Below are positions 45,178-53,913 of a stretch of DNA of 64,000 nucleotides, piece by piece (position 1 is the first letter of the stretch; each line of letters begins with the position of its first letter). The stretch spans positions 62,001 through 126,000 of the forward strand of contig NZ_AEVS01000101.1 of assembly GCF_000189255.1 (NCBI RefSeq), in the 5' to 3' direction. Made by a program: the position numbers and the translations under genes. This stretch comes from Vibrio brasiliensis LMG 20546. GTDB taxonomy: Bacteria > Pseudomonadota > Gammaproteobacteria > Enterobacterales > Vibrionaceae. Below the pieces are notes generated by a model. It had not been told where the DNA came from and searched no databases. It saw only the letters and a program-made list of their open reading frames with translations.

Positions 45178-45509
45178 GGATAAGCCTCCTCACAACGATG
45201 GGCTTTGGTTGGCTGTACTAACAGGTAGACCAACCAAAATGGTCCGATTGTAGGTAATAAAAAGACCAGTCCCCAATAGCCGGACTTATTGATGTCGTGC
45301 AATCTTCGAACAGTGACAGAAAGCGTAGGAATCAAACTCAAAACGCTATAAATGGTATCAAGCCAAATTCCCGTGTTCGTTTCGATATCGATCGCGATAC
45401 ATCCAATGCTCACCAATGTATGTACCATCATAAACACCCAGAACTCTTGGCGTGATGAGCAACCGGAAAAATCGAAGCTACGCGTCCAGGCTAGCAAATA
45501 GAACTTCAT
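45174..45509 (-). CDS. DUF805 inner membrane protein
   Basis: A 111-residue membrane protein with three to four helices. DUF805 landmarks are FDFSGCSSRQEFWVF near the N-terminus, VTVRRLHDINKSGYWGL and a final LVQPTKAHR segment. The ATG at 45509 has GAGGTG six bases ahead; the longer frame uses a GTG at 45518. Function of the family is unknown; E. coli relatives are YhaH and YhaI. It is divergent from an AraC regulator, which may control this two-gene unit. Confidence 0.8.
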   Translation of the reverse strand: MKFYLLAWTRSFDFSGCSSRQEFWVFMMVHTLVSIGCIAIDIETNTGIWLDTIYSVLSLIPTLSVTVRRLHDINKSGYWGLVFLLPTIGPFWLVYLLVQPTKAHRCEEAYP

Positions 45510-45695
45510 AACGTTCACCTCAGTTAGGAATTGATGGCTGAATTATGTAATGAAGTAGGCGAAGTAACGTCTCAAAACTGGTTCTAGGTCGTCCTAAAAC
45601 GAGTTTTTGTCTATGCTGAAGTTTTAATTATATTTCATTGAGTTATCCTTAATTCAGCCCATTCTATGTACCCAAATACCAATTTAGGACCTGTT

Positions 45696-46730
45696 ATGCT
45701 TTCTATTCCCATACCATTTGTAGTCTCCATACTATTGGGCGTGCTTGCGATAACACTCTATGTACGATTTTCTAACCAAGCTAAGGTAGCCAGCATTTTT
45801 TTGGGCTTATGTGCGTCAACGACTGCTATGGTTGGGTTACGCTGGACGTTTGAACTGAGCGTTTTCAATATTGCTCAACCTGTTCTTGCTTCGACAATTC
45901 CAGTTGCTGCTTGGTACGCATTTGTCCATGCGAATCGTAATGCGGGTTTGCTACCCTTAAAACATTTTGTGGCGCCATTGGTAGTGGTGATTAGTGCACT
46001 GACCCAACCTTGGTTAGCGCTTCCGTTGGATGAAATACTGACCTTAACTTATGTCTGCTACGGAATCGCTCTTATCCGGTTATCATCTCAGGAAACCGTA
46101 CTGATTCATGTCTCGCTAGGGAGTTGGGAAGGTGTCAAGAAAGCGGAGAGTATCGCAGGATGGATGCTGATATTTTCGGCGTTGGTAGATACATTTATGT
46201 CGTTGGGTTTTGCATTCAATCAGGGTGAATGGTCTCTCTATATCCTTGCTGCGGCGCACCTAATTCTCCTACCAGTGCTATCGATAGCGGTAGTTGTCGC
46301 TGGCGTAAATACTCCCATTTCAAATGAGTCAAAGTCGGATGAAAGTGGCAGTACGAGTGAAATACCAGTCAGTCCTCCATCAATGACAAATGAAAGAGCA
46401 CAAGAAATTACTGCACTGCTAGACAACAAGATTCGTCAAGACTCACTTTACCTCGATCCAGAACTGACCCTGTCCAAGCTGACAAGAAAGTTGGGTGTGC
46501 CGGCTAAGCAGATATCCATCGCGGTTAATCAAATCCATAAGCAGAATATCTCCAAGCTCGTGAATGAGTATCGCGTAGAGCATGCGAAACAGAGTCTAAT
46601 ATCGACACAAGATACAATTACTCAAATCTTTATGAATTCAGGTTTTCAGACCAAGTCTAACTTCAATCGTGAGTTTTCTCGGCTAACGGGGATGACACCA
46701 AGTGAGTATAGAAAGAGAGCTGTGAAGTAG
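45696..46730 (+). CDS. membrane-bound AraC-family regulator
   Basis: A 344-residue protein with six to seven N-terminal hydrophobic helices (about 1-210), a polar Ser-rich linker (about 215-240) and a C-terminal AraC-type DNA-binding domain (about 245-340) with both helix-turn-helix units (LTLSKLTRKLGVPAKQISIA and ITQIFMNSGFQTKSNFNREF) and the GMTPSEYRK end. The ATG at 45696 has AGGA six bases upstream; ATG 45666 has no ribosome site. Such seven-helix AraC proteins sense a membrane or periplasmic signal. It is divergent from the DUF805 unit. Confidence 0.85.
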   Translation: MLSIPIPFVVSILLGVLAITLYVRFSNQAKVASIFLGLCASTTAMVGLRWTFELSVFNIAQPVLASTIPVAAWYAFVHANRNAGLLPLKHFVAPLVVVISALTQPWLALPLDEILTLTYVCYGIALIRLSSQETVLIHVSLGSWEGVKKAESIAGWMLIFSALVDTFMSLGFAFNQGEWSLYILAAAHLILLPVLSIAVVVAGVNTPISNESKSDESGSTSEIPVSPPSMTNERAQEITALLDNKIRQDSLYLDPELTLSKLTRKLGVPAKQISIAVNQIHKQNISKLVNEYRVEHAKQSLISTQDTITQIFMNSGFQTKSNFNREFSRLTGMTPSEYRKRAVK

Positions 46731-46842
46731 ATTCTATTGTGTAAGCCAGTCAGTTCCCTCCAGCATACTGTTCAACTTAGTTATGAGCAGGCAAATCAAA
46801 GTCGCCACAGTTATTTTAGTGCTGTTTGTTTTGGTGATTTAT

Positions 46843-46887
46843 GGTGTCTGTCCCAATAAGATTTCCTGAGGTTGAGGTGTCTGTCCC
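46843..46887 (-). repeat. two GGTGTCTGTCCC repeats
   Basis: Copies at 46843-46854 (followed by AATAAG) and 46876-46887 (followed by GATAAG), same orientation, 33 bases apart. A 28-codon hydrophobic micro-frame (46783-46869) runs straight into the first copy, as if a membrane gene had been cut off there. Confidence 0.8.
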
Positions 46888-46912
46888 GATAAGGGGGACG
46901 GCTCAAACAAAT

Positions 46913-46941
46913 GACGAAGGAGCAAATATGGCTCCTTCGTC
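46913..46941. terminator. hairpin after the collagenase gene
   Basis: Perfect 11-base stem GACGAAGGAGC / GCTCCTTCGTC just past the collagenase stop codon. The T-tract is weak on the minus strand, so it may be a terminator or 3' stabiliser. Confidence 0.6.
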
Positions 46942-46954
46942 TTGCTGATAACGA

Positions 46955-49354
46955 TTAATAAGCAGCAAACAGTTCCACTACACTACCGGCTTGTTGCGCG
47001 GATAACGTAAAGTGCACGTAACCTGCTTGCGCCACCTCGAACTCTATGTATTGATTAACTCCCTGATCTTGGGTTGAAAAGTCATATTGCTGTTTTGACG
47101 CCCATCCAGTTAAACCAACAAACAGACTTACAGGTGCTTGATCTGCTTGTAGCCCTTTCATCCAGACGCGAACGGTGCCAGGTTGATTAACATAAAGCCC
47201 GACATAGCGAGTTTGCTCAACTGCCAGTTCGGTTGCTTTACTAGGCTGAAGCACGATAGGTGTTCGCTCATCGTGTTGAACAACATGTTTGATCCTAGCG
47301 TGGGTTTTCACTTCAACCGCATTGAACGCTTCGCGAGCGGCCAGACTAAAGTAGTATCGACCCGGAGCAACTAACCCATTTGCCTGAGGTTTGAAGACAA
47401 TGACTTCTTCACTGCCTTGTTGATAATCGGACGATTGGAAATCGTAGTAGTGTGCGACTTGCTGGTAGCTGGCATAAAGATCCGCATCACCGTCTCCGCT
47501 AATAGAGACCTGGAATTGTTCAACGCCGTCGGGTACATCAATGTAAAACAATTGCTCTTGATAGGCTCGGGCGGAAAAACGTTTGGTCTGATTAAGTGCA
47601 AGGCGTTCGATTGGTTCTGATTGTGGCGTATCAACGTCACCTGAATCCTTGTCATCACTGCCGGTTGACTGGGTGACACTTTCTAGCCAAGAGGCAAATT
47701 CCTGTTCTAGCGTTATGCCAAGCTGTTTCACTTCTCTTACCCAGTCATGGTAGTTACCGTTGCGAGCAAATGTTAGGAGACGCTCAACTTCCTCTGGATG
47801 CTTTTCAAACATGAAACGCACAGCCAAGTAGCCCCATCGGTAGATGCGGTCTGTATCGTGTTGGTAGGTTGTGGCGAATACGTCACTTAGTGAAAAATGG
47901 TGTGAGCCTATCAGCTCTAGCGCAGCATGATAGCCGTTCTGATAATGTGAATACTCGGCAAAACCTTCTAGCCACCACACCATATGACCCTGACTCAGGG
48001 TTTGATTAAACCCGCCATAGAGGTTAAAGCGGCCATCAAGATAGTGGACATACTCATGCTCTAAATTGAGGATGGCTAGTTCATCGTTGTCATATCGATA
48101 AGCTAAAAAGCGAGCAACATTGGTTTTGTCACTTGGATTACCTTCAAGGTATTGCCCACCATTGTCGGTGCTATTGCCGAACAAGAAATTAGAATAGGTG
48201 GTATAGGCGGTATTATCTTGCCAAACCACAACTTCAACCTGGCTGTTGTAGTCATCCGCTACAGGTATTCGCCCCGAGTTGACCAAAGTGTGGAACTCAT
48301 TTTCCTTGGAGGTGAGAATGTCGCACGCCTCTTGAGCTTGTTGTGTGGTGAGGTTTTGCGAACGGATTACTGCTGCGTTTTGGCACTCAAATCGATGTGC
48401 TAACAAGCGCTGCTCGAGCTCTGTTTTATGCGCATCGATATTGAGCTCTCGCGAATTTTCTGGCGCATAATGGGCAATCATTTCCGCAGCGCCTATCCAC
48501 AGTTTTTCTCCCTCTGAACCTATCGGATGACGCGATAGAATTCGCTCTAAAAATGGGATAACTTGTTGGTTTAATGAAGGGTTACGCCCAGCCAGTAAGC
48601 GTCCTGTTTCGCGCACCGCGTTATAGAGTAAGATATCTGCATCGGTGCCAAGAGCCCAGGTGTTGTTGTCAATAAAACGCTGAAGACGTCGTAAATAGTC
48701 AGGATTTTCCACCAAGGCGCTATAGAACTCGTCACGTACAACATGACCATTCATGGCACGAAACAGGTTGTTCAGGCCATCAACATATTGCAGGTTGTCG
48801 CTGTTGCCCTGATTAAATGACTCCAATAGGGTTAACATTGACTCCATCGCCAGTGGGAGTTGTTTAACGCTGTCGACCAAGATTGTCATTGAAGACATGG
48901 CACTTACCTGCTCGCGGCCTTGTAGAGTTGCATAACCTGAGCGGATAAACTGGTCTGATATTTGGGCTATCGAACGACTGAAAGCTTCCGAGAAGTAGCC
49001 GTGCTGGTCCTGTGTCGAGTAGCGGGCGTAGTAGGCCGCTTTAAGCAGTTCACTTAAGTTGGCGATGTTAATGGCTTGCTCGGGTTCACCACGGTAATCC
49101 GATACCGCTTGTGCGAGGGTTTGTACTAAAGGTGTTAATGACGCTTCACTATATAGTGTTAACCCAGCCTCTGCTGGTGCGTTGAACCAAGATACGTAGC
49201 ATGATTGTTCAGCATTCGCGACCTCTGTTACCCAGTTAGTATTCTGAGTAAGATCTTGATACTCACACTGCTGTTCGGCTTGGGCCATTAGACTCGACCC
49301 ACCTAGAATGACAGCTGTTGCTATTTTGCATACGGCTGAATGACGTTGTTTCAT
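46955..49354 (-). CDS. secreted collagenase (peptidase M9, Vibrio type)
   Basis: A 799-residue secreted zinc metallopeptidase. Signal peptide about 1-26 (SLMAQA). The M9 activator region covers about 60-330 and the peptidase domain about 340-550, with zinc ligands in HEYVHYLDGRFNLYG near residue 431 and the glutamate ligand in EGFAEYSHYQ near 465. After an Asp/Ser linker (about 565-585) comes a pre-peptidase C-terminal (PPC) domain with SGDGDADLY, and a second beta domain reaches the C-terminus. Length and HEYVH motif match Vibrio collagenases. Probably exported by type II secretion; degrades collagen or gelatin of animal hosts or detritus. Confidence 0.93.
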   Translation of the reverse strand: MKQRHSAVCKIATAVILGGSSLMAQAEQQCEYQDLTQNTNWVTEVANAEQSCYVSWFNAPAEAGLTLYSEASLTPLVQTLAQAVSDYRGEPEQAINIANLSELLKAAYYARYSTQDQHGYFSEAFSRSIAQISDQFIRSGYATLQGREQVSAMSSMTILVDSVKQLPLAMESMLTLLESFNQGNSDNLQYVDGLNNLFRAMNGHVVRDEFYSALVENPDYLRRLQRFIDNNTWALGTDADILLYNAVRETGRLLAGRNPSLNQQVIPFLERILSRHPIGSEGEKLWIGAAEMIAHYAPENSRELNIDAHKTELEQRLLAHRFECQNAAVIRSQNLTTQQAQEACDILTSKENEFHTLVNSGRIPVADDYNSQVEVVVWQDNTAYTTYSNFLFGNSTDNGGQYLEGNPSDKTNVARFLAYRYDNDELAILNLEHEYVHYLDGRFNLYGGFNQTLSQGHMVWWLEGFAEYSHYQNGYHAALELIGSHHFSLSDVFATTYQHDTDRIYRWGYLAVRFMFEKHPEEVERLLTFARNGNYHDWVREVKQLGITLEQEFASWLESVTQSTGSDDKDSGDVDTPQSEPIERLALNQTKRFSARAYQEQLFYIDVPDGVEQFQVSISGDGDADLYASYQQVAHYYDFQSSDYQQGSEEVIVFKPQANGLVAPGRYYFSLAAREAFNAVEVKTHARIKHVVQHDERTPIVLQPSKATELAVEQTRYVGLYVNQPGTVRVWMKGLQADQAPVSLFVGLTGWASKQQYDFSTQDQGVNQYIEFEVAQAGYVHFTLSAQQAGSVVELFAAY

Positions 49355-49565
49355 TATAACTGCCTGTTTTTATGAATAATTGCGGGCTGGTTATAACAAA
49401 AATCAATCTGATTACTTAAATATCATCAATCACGTAATAGACTTTGATTCAGAAAACTATTCATTCTTTTTCAGGCAATCGTTTGTGTTGAACATTTATT
49501 TAACAACTGGTTGCCCGATATTGTTTTTTAAGAGTGGAATCAATAAGTTTTCGCGTGTTAGCGAT

Positions 49566-50096
49566 TTAGTCATGATCCAGTAAATCAAAATCGCATACAT
49601 GGTGGTGGAAGTTACCGCACTCATTACAATCGTTTTTGTACTGTTTGTTTTGGATCGCCAGGTATACTTTTGAGTCAATGAACAGCTTCACTAAGTCTCC
49701 ATTCAACTGGCCTTTCTCTGCCTCATTGAGCAGAATTTTGAAGGCAATTTCATTAGGCAGGGCGTTTTTGTAAGGTCTGTCAGAGGCGGTAAGCGCATCA
49801 TAAATGTCACACACCGTCATAATTTGCGAAGCTAATGGAATCTGTTGACCAGTTAAGCCTCTCGGATAACCGCTTCCATCTATTTTTTCGTGATGTGCCC
49901 CCGCGATATGAGGAATGTCTTGCAGATCCTGTGTCCAGGGTATCTGCTTCAAGAAGGTTTCTGTATGGATAACATGAGAGCGTATTTCTTCCATCTCGCT
50001 TAATGTCAGGCTTCCTTTAGGAATCGATAAGGCCTGTAACTCGTCTTCAGTGATTAGTGGTGTCAGCACTCCGCTGTCGTCAACTGCATGATAAGA
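49566..50096 (-). pseudogene. truncated HD-GYP phosphodiesterase
   Basis: The C-terminal part of an HD-GYP domain protein, about 175 codons. The diagnostic HHEKIDGSGYPRGLTGQQIP and DIYDALTASDRPYK are present, but the first half with the HD metal pair and any receiver or sensor domain is gone. The coding frame can be followed upstream only to base 50096, where an in-frame TAA occurs next to the GGGACAGACACC repeat (50105-50116). A GTG at 50069 is the only near-start. Without the HD motif it should be inactive. The break coincides with the repeat, which suggests the repeat was involved in the rearrangement. Confidence 0.75.
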
Positions 50097-50104
50097 ATCT
50101 TATT

Positions 50105-50116
50105 GGGACAGACACC
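50105..50116 (+). repeat. GGGACAGACACC repeat at the HD-GYP breakpoint
   Basis: TTATTGGGACAGACACC, a full-form copy immediately upstream of the truncated HD-GYP frame. Confidence 0.8.
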
Positions 50117-50446
50117 TTAAGCAGGGCGTGACTATTGCTGAATAATGGGGAGGAAAACTGAGAGATACCACTCGTTAAATTAGGATAATCGTATTTTTAT
50201 TTGGATAAATCTGACTTTGGGGTTGCCCTAAAGCTTAGGAATTAGATAAAAGTGTCAGTTAATTATAATGGATTACATGTTGTAACAATCTTTGCTTGGC
50301 TGTTGCGACTGGCTTGTGTAAAAAAGCAAACAAAGAAAATATAAAATTATAATTTGTATGGATATTTTAGCGTCGAACTATTTATTTTGGCGGAATTTCG
50401 GGGTGGTCGATTGTGCCCAAATGTAAGCAATGTGTGAGAGGCTGTT
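50117..50446 (+). promoter_or_regulatory. upstream region of the wHTH-EAL gene
   Basis: A 330-base AT-rich gap that must carry the promoter of the EAL gene; GAGAGG lies six bases before its ATG. No operator or hairpin recognised. Confidence 0.4.
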
Positions 50447-52180
50447 ATGTTGTACCTATTTAACTTGGGCTGCGATTCATCTTACAAGCTGGTGCTAAAC
50501 GGTAACCTATTGTATGGACTTGATGAAGAAAGTAAAACTATGGAGTTTTGCCTTAACGACAAAGAACGTTTTGTCCTTGAATATCTCGCCAAATACTCTT
50601 CTTATGACAAGCCTTCAGCTGCAAGGGACATTGAACTCGCTTATCAGGAGCAGTTCTCAGATGAATTTGGTCTGTATAGTCTTAAGAATACTATCGCGTC
50701 TATCCGCAAGAAGTATAAGTTAATCACTGATAGTTACGCCATAGATACTCCGACAGAGCTAATAACCAATGTTTTTAAGAAGGGTTATTACATTAATCTC
50801 GATGTCCTAGATAGCCTTGCCAAAAATAAGCAGCTTAACTTTGATATCAACAATTACAAATTGAATACTCCGGCAATGCTGAGTTTGTTCATTCAGATTT
50901 ATCAGCGGAGCATTGCTTGTAAAGGTGCCAAAATGGCGGCGATATCAACGCTTTTGTTGGGCATATTGTACATGTTGCAAATCTCTCATATAGAGTCGAT
51001 TCTGAAGAAATATAAAGGTAATACCAACTTTATAGCCCAAGAAATTATGGCTCACGGATGCGATGATATTCAGAACGTAGCGGTGTTTAGCCAGTCATTG
51101 AATCTTGACTCAGCCATCCTGATAACGGGCAATGATCGTTGCTTAATCGACAGGGAATCAGTGCGCTACCTTGATGATGACGTTGAGTTGCAACATTTGC
51201 TAGATCAACCCCAGTTTGTTTACACCCTGAGGGCCAATAGTCAGGGAACAGAGTTCTATGCGCGTATTTCCAGGCAATCGATAGAAAGCCGCTATGGCAA
51301 TACTTTACTGCCGATTTTAGTTGATTCAATCCACATCAATACTGAACTAGGCAAACTGCTTTCGACGGGGGAGCCGGGTAACTTTAGAATTTATTCGCAT
51401 GACTATCGAGCAGGGGCTGAGGTTGTTTATTACAGTGATGGCATCTTGTTTGAGTGGTTCGTGTTGCTCACATTGCTATCATTCGTCTTTTACATGAAGA
51501 GCATTATCCGGTTCTCTCACTTCGTTATCACCTGGGTCGGTTTGAGATATAAGCTGGAAGTGATAATGGACACGGATAAAAATCAACCGATCTATTATGA
51601 AATCTTAACCAGAGTTAAAACGGGCTCTCCACTTGATTATATAAACCATATTCGCCAATCCGGACTGGTGACTTTCCATACGATTTTAACTATTCGTGCG
51701 ATTGAAGATGCTCAGCTCGATGGCGCGAGCAACAATTATGGGATTAACCTGTGCCCGATTACTTTGCAAGGGGACCAGTTTCCGCTTCTCGAACAATTCT
51801 TAAGCCGTTTAGAGGCGAACGAGGTGATACTGGAGATCACTGAAAACTCCAACTTGCCTTATTCACAAGAAATTATTGAACACATTTTGTGCCTTAAAGC
51901 GAAAGGTTTCATCATCGCCCTCGATGACTTCGGTACCGGCAACAATAATGTCGAAATGGTGAAAAAAGTGCATCCCAATTATCTGAAGATTGATAAAGAG
52001 TTTTTGCAGGGAGTGGAAGATGATAGTTCCGCAAAAGAAATTCTGATTAATATTTCAAACATTGGCTATGTCTCAGATTCAAAAGTCATACAAGAAGGTG
52101 TAGAGACCAGCTCACAAAAACACTTTCTTTCTAAGCTTGGATATACCTATCAGCAGGGGTTCTTGTATAGCGAGAAGTAG
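50447..52180 (+). CDS. ToxR-like wHTH / membrane / EAL-domain protein
   Basis: A 577-residue protein with an unusual order. It starts with a ToxR/CadC-like winged helix (about 1-120; LNDKERFVLEYLA, LKNTIASIRKKYKL, FKKGYYIN), then a membrane helix (about 160-180), a periplasmic segment with two cysteines near 205 and 231 (HGCDD and NDRC, reminiscent of CSS-motif sensors), a second helix (about 335-352) and an EAL domain (about 375-577). EAL residues are largely kept: YEIL for EAL, INLCP, EITEN, LDDFGTGN, LKIDKEF, QEGVET and QQGF, so cyclic-di-GMP hydrolysis is plausible. It may couple a redox or periplasmic signal to both DNA binding and c-di-GMP. Confidence 0.82.
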   Translation: MLYLFNLGCDSSYKLVLNGNLLYGLDEESKTMEFCLNDKERFVLEYLAKYSSYDKPSAARDIELAYQEQFSDEFGLYSLKNTIASIRKKYKLITDSYAIDTPTELITNVFKKGYYINLDVLDSLAKNKQLNFDINNYKLNTPAMLSLFIQIYQRSIACKGAKMAAISTLLLGILYMLQISHIESILKKYKGNTNFIAQEIMAHGCDDIQNVAVFSQSLNLDSAILITGNDRCLIDRESVRYLDDDVELQHLLDQPQFVYTLRANSQGTEFYARISRQSIESRYGNTLLPILVDSIHINTELGKLLSTGEPGNFRIYSHDYRAGAEVVYYSDGILFEWFVLLTLLSFVFYMKSIIRFSHFVITWVGLRYKLEVIMDTDKNQPIYYEILTRVKTGSPLDYINHIRQSGLVTFHTILTIRAIEDAQLDGASNNYGINLCPITLQGDQFPLLEQFLSRLEANEVILEITENSNLPYSQEIIEHILCLKAKGFIIALDDFGTGNNNVEMVKKVHPNYLKIDKEFLQGVEDDSSAKEILINISNIGYVSDSKVIQEGVETSSQKHFLSKLGYTYQQGFLYSEK

Positions 52181-52188
52181 CAGATAAA

Positions 52189-52217
52189 CAAAAGCGAGCC
52201 TGAGTCGCTCGCTTTTG
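52189..52217. terminator. terminator after the EAL gene
   Basis: Eleven-base stem CAAAAGCGAGC / GCTCGCTTTTG with a seven-base loop; GCGAGC family member between convergent genes. Confidence 0.88.
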
Positions 52218-52250
52218 TGCTGTCCTTATGTCGATAGACGAAGGATACCG

Positions 52251-52817
52251 CTAGCTACAGTGTTCATTCTCATCAATCATTCTGATTAATTTAGCTGGTG
52301 TACCACCGTAAAGTGAGTCTGGCGGCACGTCCTTATTAACGACTGAATTCGCTGCAATTACAGAACGCGCACCAATGGTTACTCCCTGGTTGATGACCAC
52401 ATTACCACCAATCCAAACATCGTCTTCGACGGTGATTGGCGCGCAGATGGTTTCCCATTCGCGTCGTCTGAGGTAGTCCATTGGGTGGCTAGCACAGTAA
52501 AACTGCGTGTTAGGTCCAATCAAGACATTATTACCAATGGTAATTCTGGCGCCATCTAGCATGGTGACGTTCATATTGATGAAGGTCTTGTCACCAATTG
52601 ATATTGTCTTGCCGAACTCACAATAGAAAGGCGGTCTGATAACACTTGAAGTGGACATTCTTCCCATCAGTTTCTCAAACAGAGTAGTGCGTTGTTCGTC
52701 ATCTACGCATTGATTGATGTTCTGTAATAGGGTCGAAGCATTTTGACGGATTTGGTTAATACAATCTGCGCCACCGTCAAACTCTTCGCCAGCAAGCATT
52801 TTTTCGAATTCAGTCAT
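52251..52817 (-). CDS. maltose/galactoside O-acetyltransferase family protein
   Basis: A 188-residue left-handed beta-helix acetyltransferase of the Maa/LacA type. The N-terminal helical cap (FEKMLAGEEFDGGAD) is followed by hexapeptide repeats (ITIGNNVLIGPNTQFYCASH, where the histidine of SHP is catalytic, then VWIGGNVVINQGVTIGARSV and VIAANSVVNKDVPPDSLYGG). It transfers acetyl from acetyl-CoA to a sugar hydroxyl; the acceptor is not determined. ATG 52817 is chosen over the frame opening at 52883 because GAGGG lies just upstream and the length then matches the family. Confidence 0.87.
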   Translation of the reverse strand: MTEFEKMLAGEEFDGGADCINQIRQNASTLLQNINQCVDDEQRTTLFEKLMGRMSTSSVIRPPFYCEFGKTISIGDKTFINMNVTMLDGARITIGNNVLIGPNTQFYCASHPMDYLRRREWETICAPITVEDDVWIGGNVVINQGVTIGARSVIAANSVVNKDVPPDSLYGGTPAKLIRMIDENEHCS

Positions 52818-52951
52818 TTTGTCCCTCACCATATTTTTCATAGGTTTCTTAACGTTAGATGCTATCACTGGTAGCGAAATCAATTGCTAGAAATGGGTCA
52901 AATAATATAGCCTTAATTTAATGGACAGGAAGCCAATGACTAGAGTAGAAC

Positions 52952-53818
52952 GTGAACTTAAGACAGCTTGAAATCTTCTACGCCGTGATGAAATGCGGCA
53001 CCATATCTGGGGCAGCGAAACAACTTCACGTTTCTCAGCCTAATGTGACCAGAGTGCTTGCTCATACTGAACAGCAGCAAGGTTTCGCCTTGTTTGAACG
53101 GGTTAAGGGCCGTTTGATACCCACTCGCGAAGCGCACCTGTTACTGCCTGAAGCAGAGAAGATCTATCAGCAGCTTGGTCAGTTCAGGAACCTGACTAAC
53201 AAAATCAAAGCAGGGGAGAAGCATCTGACCATAGGCGCGCCGCCTATTTTATCTGCGACCCTGCTGGCTCCCGTCATCGCTCAGATCTGCAAAAACAGTG
53301 ACTATACCATTGAGGTATCTACCGGGAATCAGGATGAGCTGTGCGATGCTCTGCTCAAACATCAGCTTGATCTTGCGATCTGTTTTGGCAACGATGCGCC
53401 CAATGCTTTAGTACAGAAAACGCTGGTCACTGCAGAGATGACCGTTATTTTGCCGCACAATCATGAAGCTCCGGAGACGGTCAGTTTAAATGAATTATTG
53501 AGCAATCAATCGGGGTTAATTGCGCTGGATAACCGCGACCCGTTAGGTTTGCAGCTGCATCAGGCGATCCACACCTTAGCTCCTGACTATCACCCACAGG
53601 TCACAGTGCGAAACTACAGTGCGGCTGCAGAATTGGTGGCACAAGGTCTGGGGAGCGCAGTTGTCGACCCATGGACTGCAACTCAGTACCAACACCGAGT
53701 AAACAGCGCCAGACTCGATCCAGCAATTGATATTTCTGTGTCTCTTTTGTACGCAGAGCATTATCCGATGAGTATTGCAGCTAAATGGTTTGTCGGCCAG
53801 CTTGAACAAGGCCTATAA
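52952..53818 (+). CDS. LysR-family regulator, probable DgcR
   Basis: A 288-residue LysR-type regulator with a GTG start. Helix-turn-helix at about 1-60 (NLRQLEIFYAVMKCGTISGA, KQLHVSQPNVTRVLAH) and a normal effector domain. It reads in the same direction as the dgcN-dgcA pair and ends 95 bases upstream of it. By position it probably corresponds to DgcR, the LysR-type activator reported for D-glutamate genes in marine bacteria; this is an inference from context. D-Glu or a related D-amino acid would be the expected inducer. Confidence 0.78.
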   Translation: MNLRQLEIFYAVMKCGTISGAAKQLHVSQPNVTRVLAHTEQQQGFALFERVKGRLIPTREAHLLLPEAEKIYQQLGQFRNLTNKIKAGEKHLTIGAPPILSATLLAPVIAQICKNSDYTIEVSTGNQDELCDALLKHQLDLAICFGNDAPNALVQKTLVTAEMTVILPHNHEAPETVSLNELLSNQSGLIALDNRDPLGLQLHQAIHTLAPDYHPQVTVRNYSAAAELVAQGLGSAVVDPWTATQYQHRVNSARLDPAIDISVSLLYAEHYPMSIAAKWFVGQLEQGL

Positions 53819-53913
53819 CTCTTGGTTATAGGCAATCGACGAATGAGTATTCGAAAAGGGGGCTTTAAGTCTTTACCGTAGACGGCATCACTCCAGCAAA
53901 ACAAGGACTTGCC

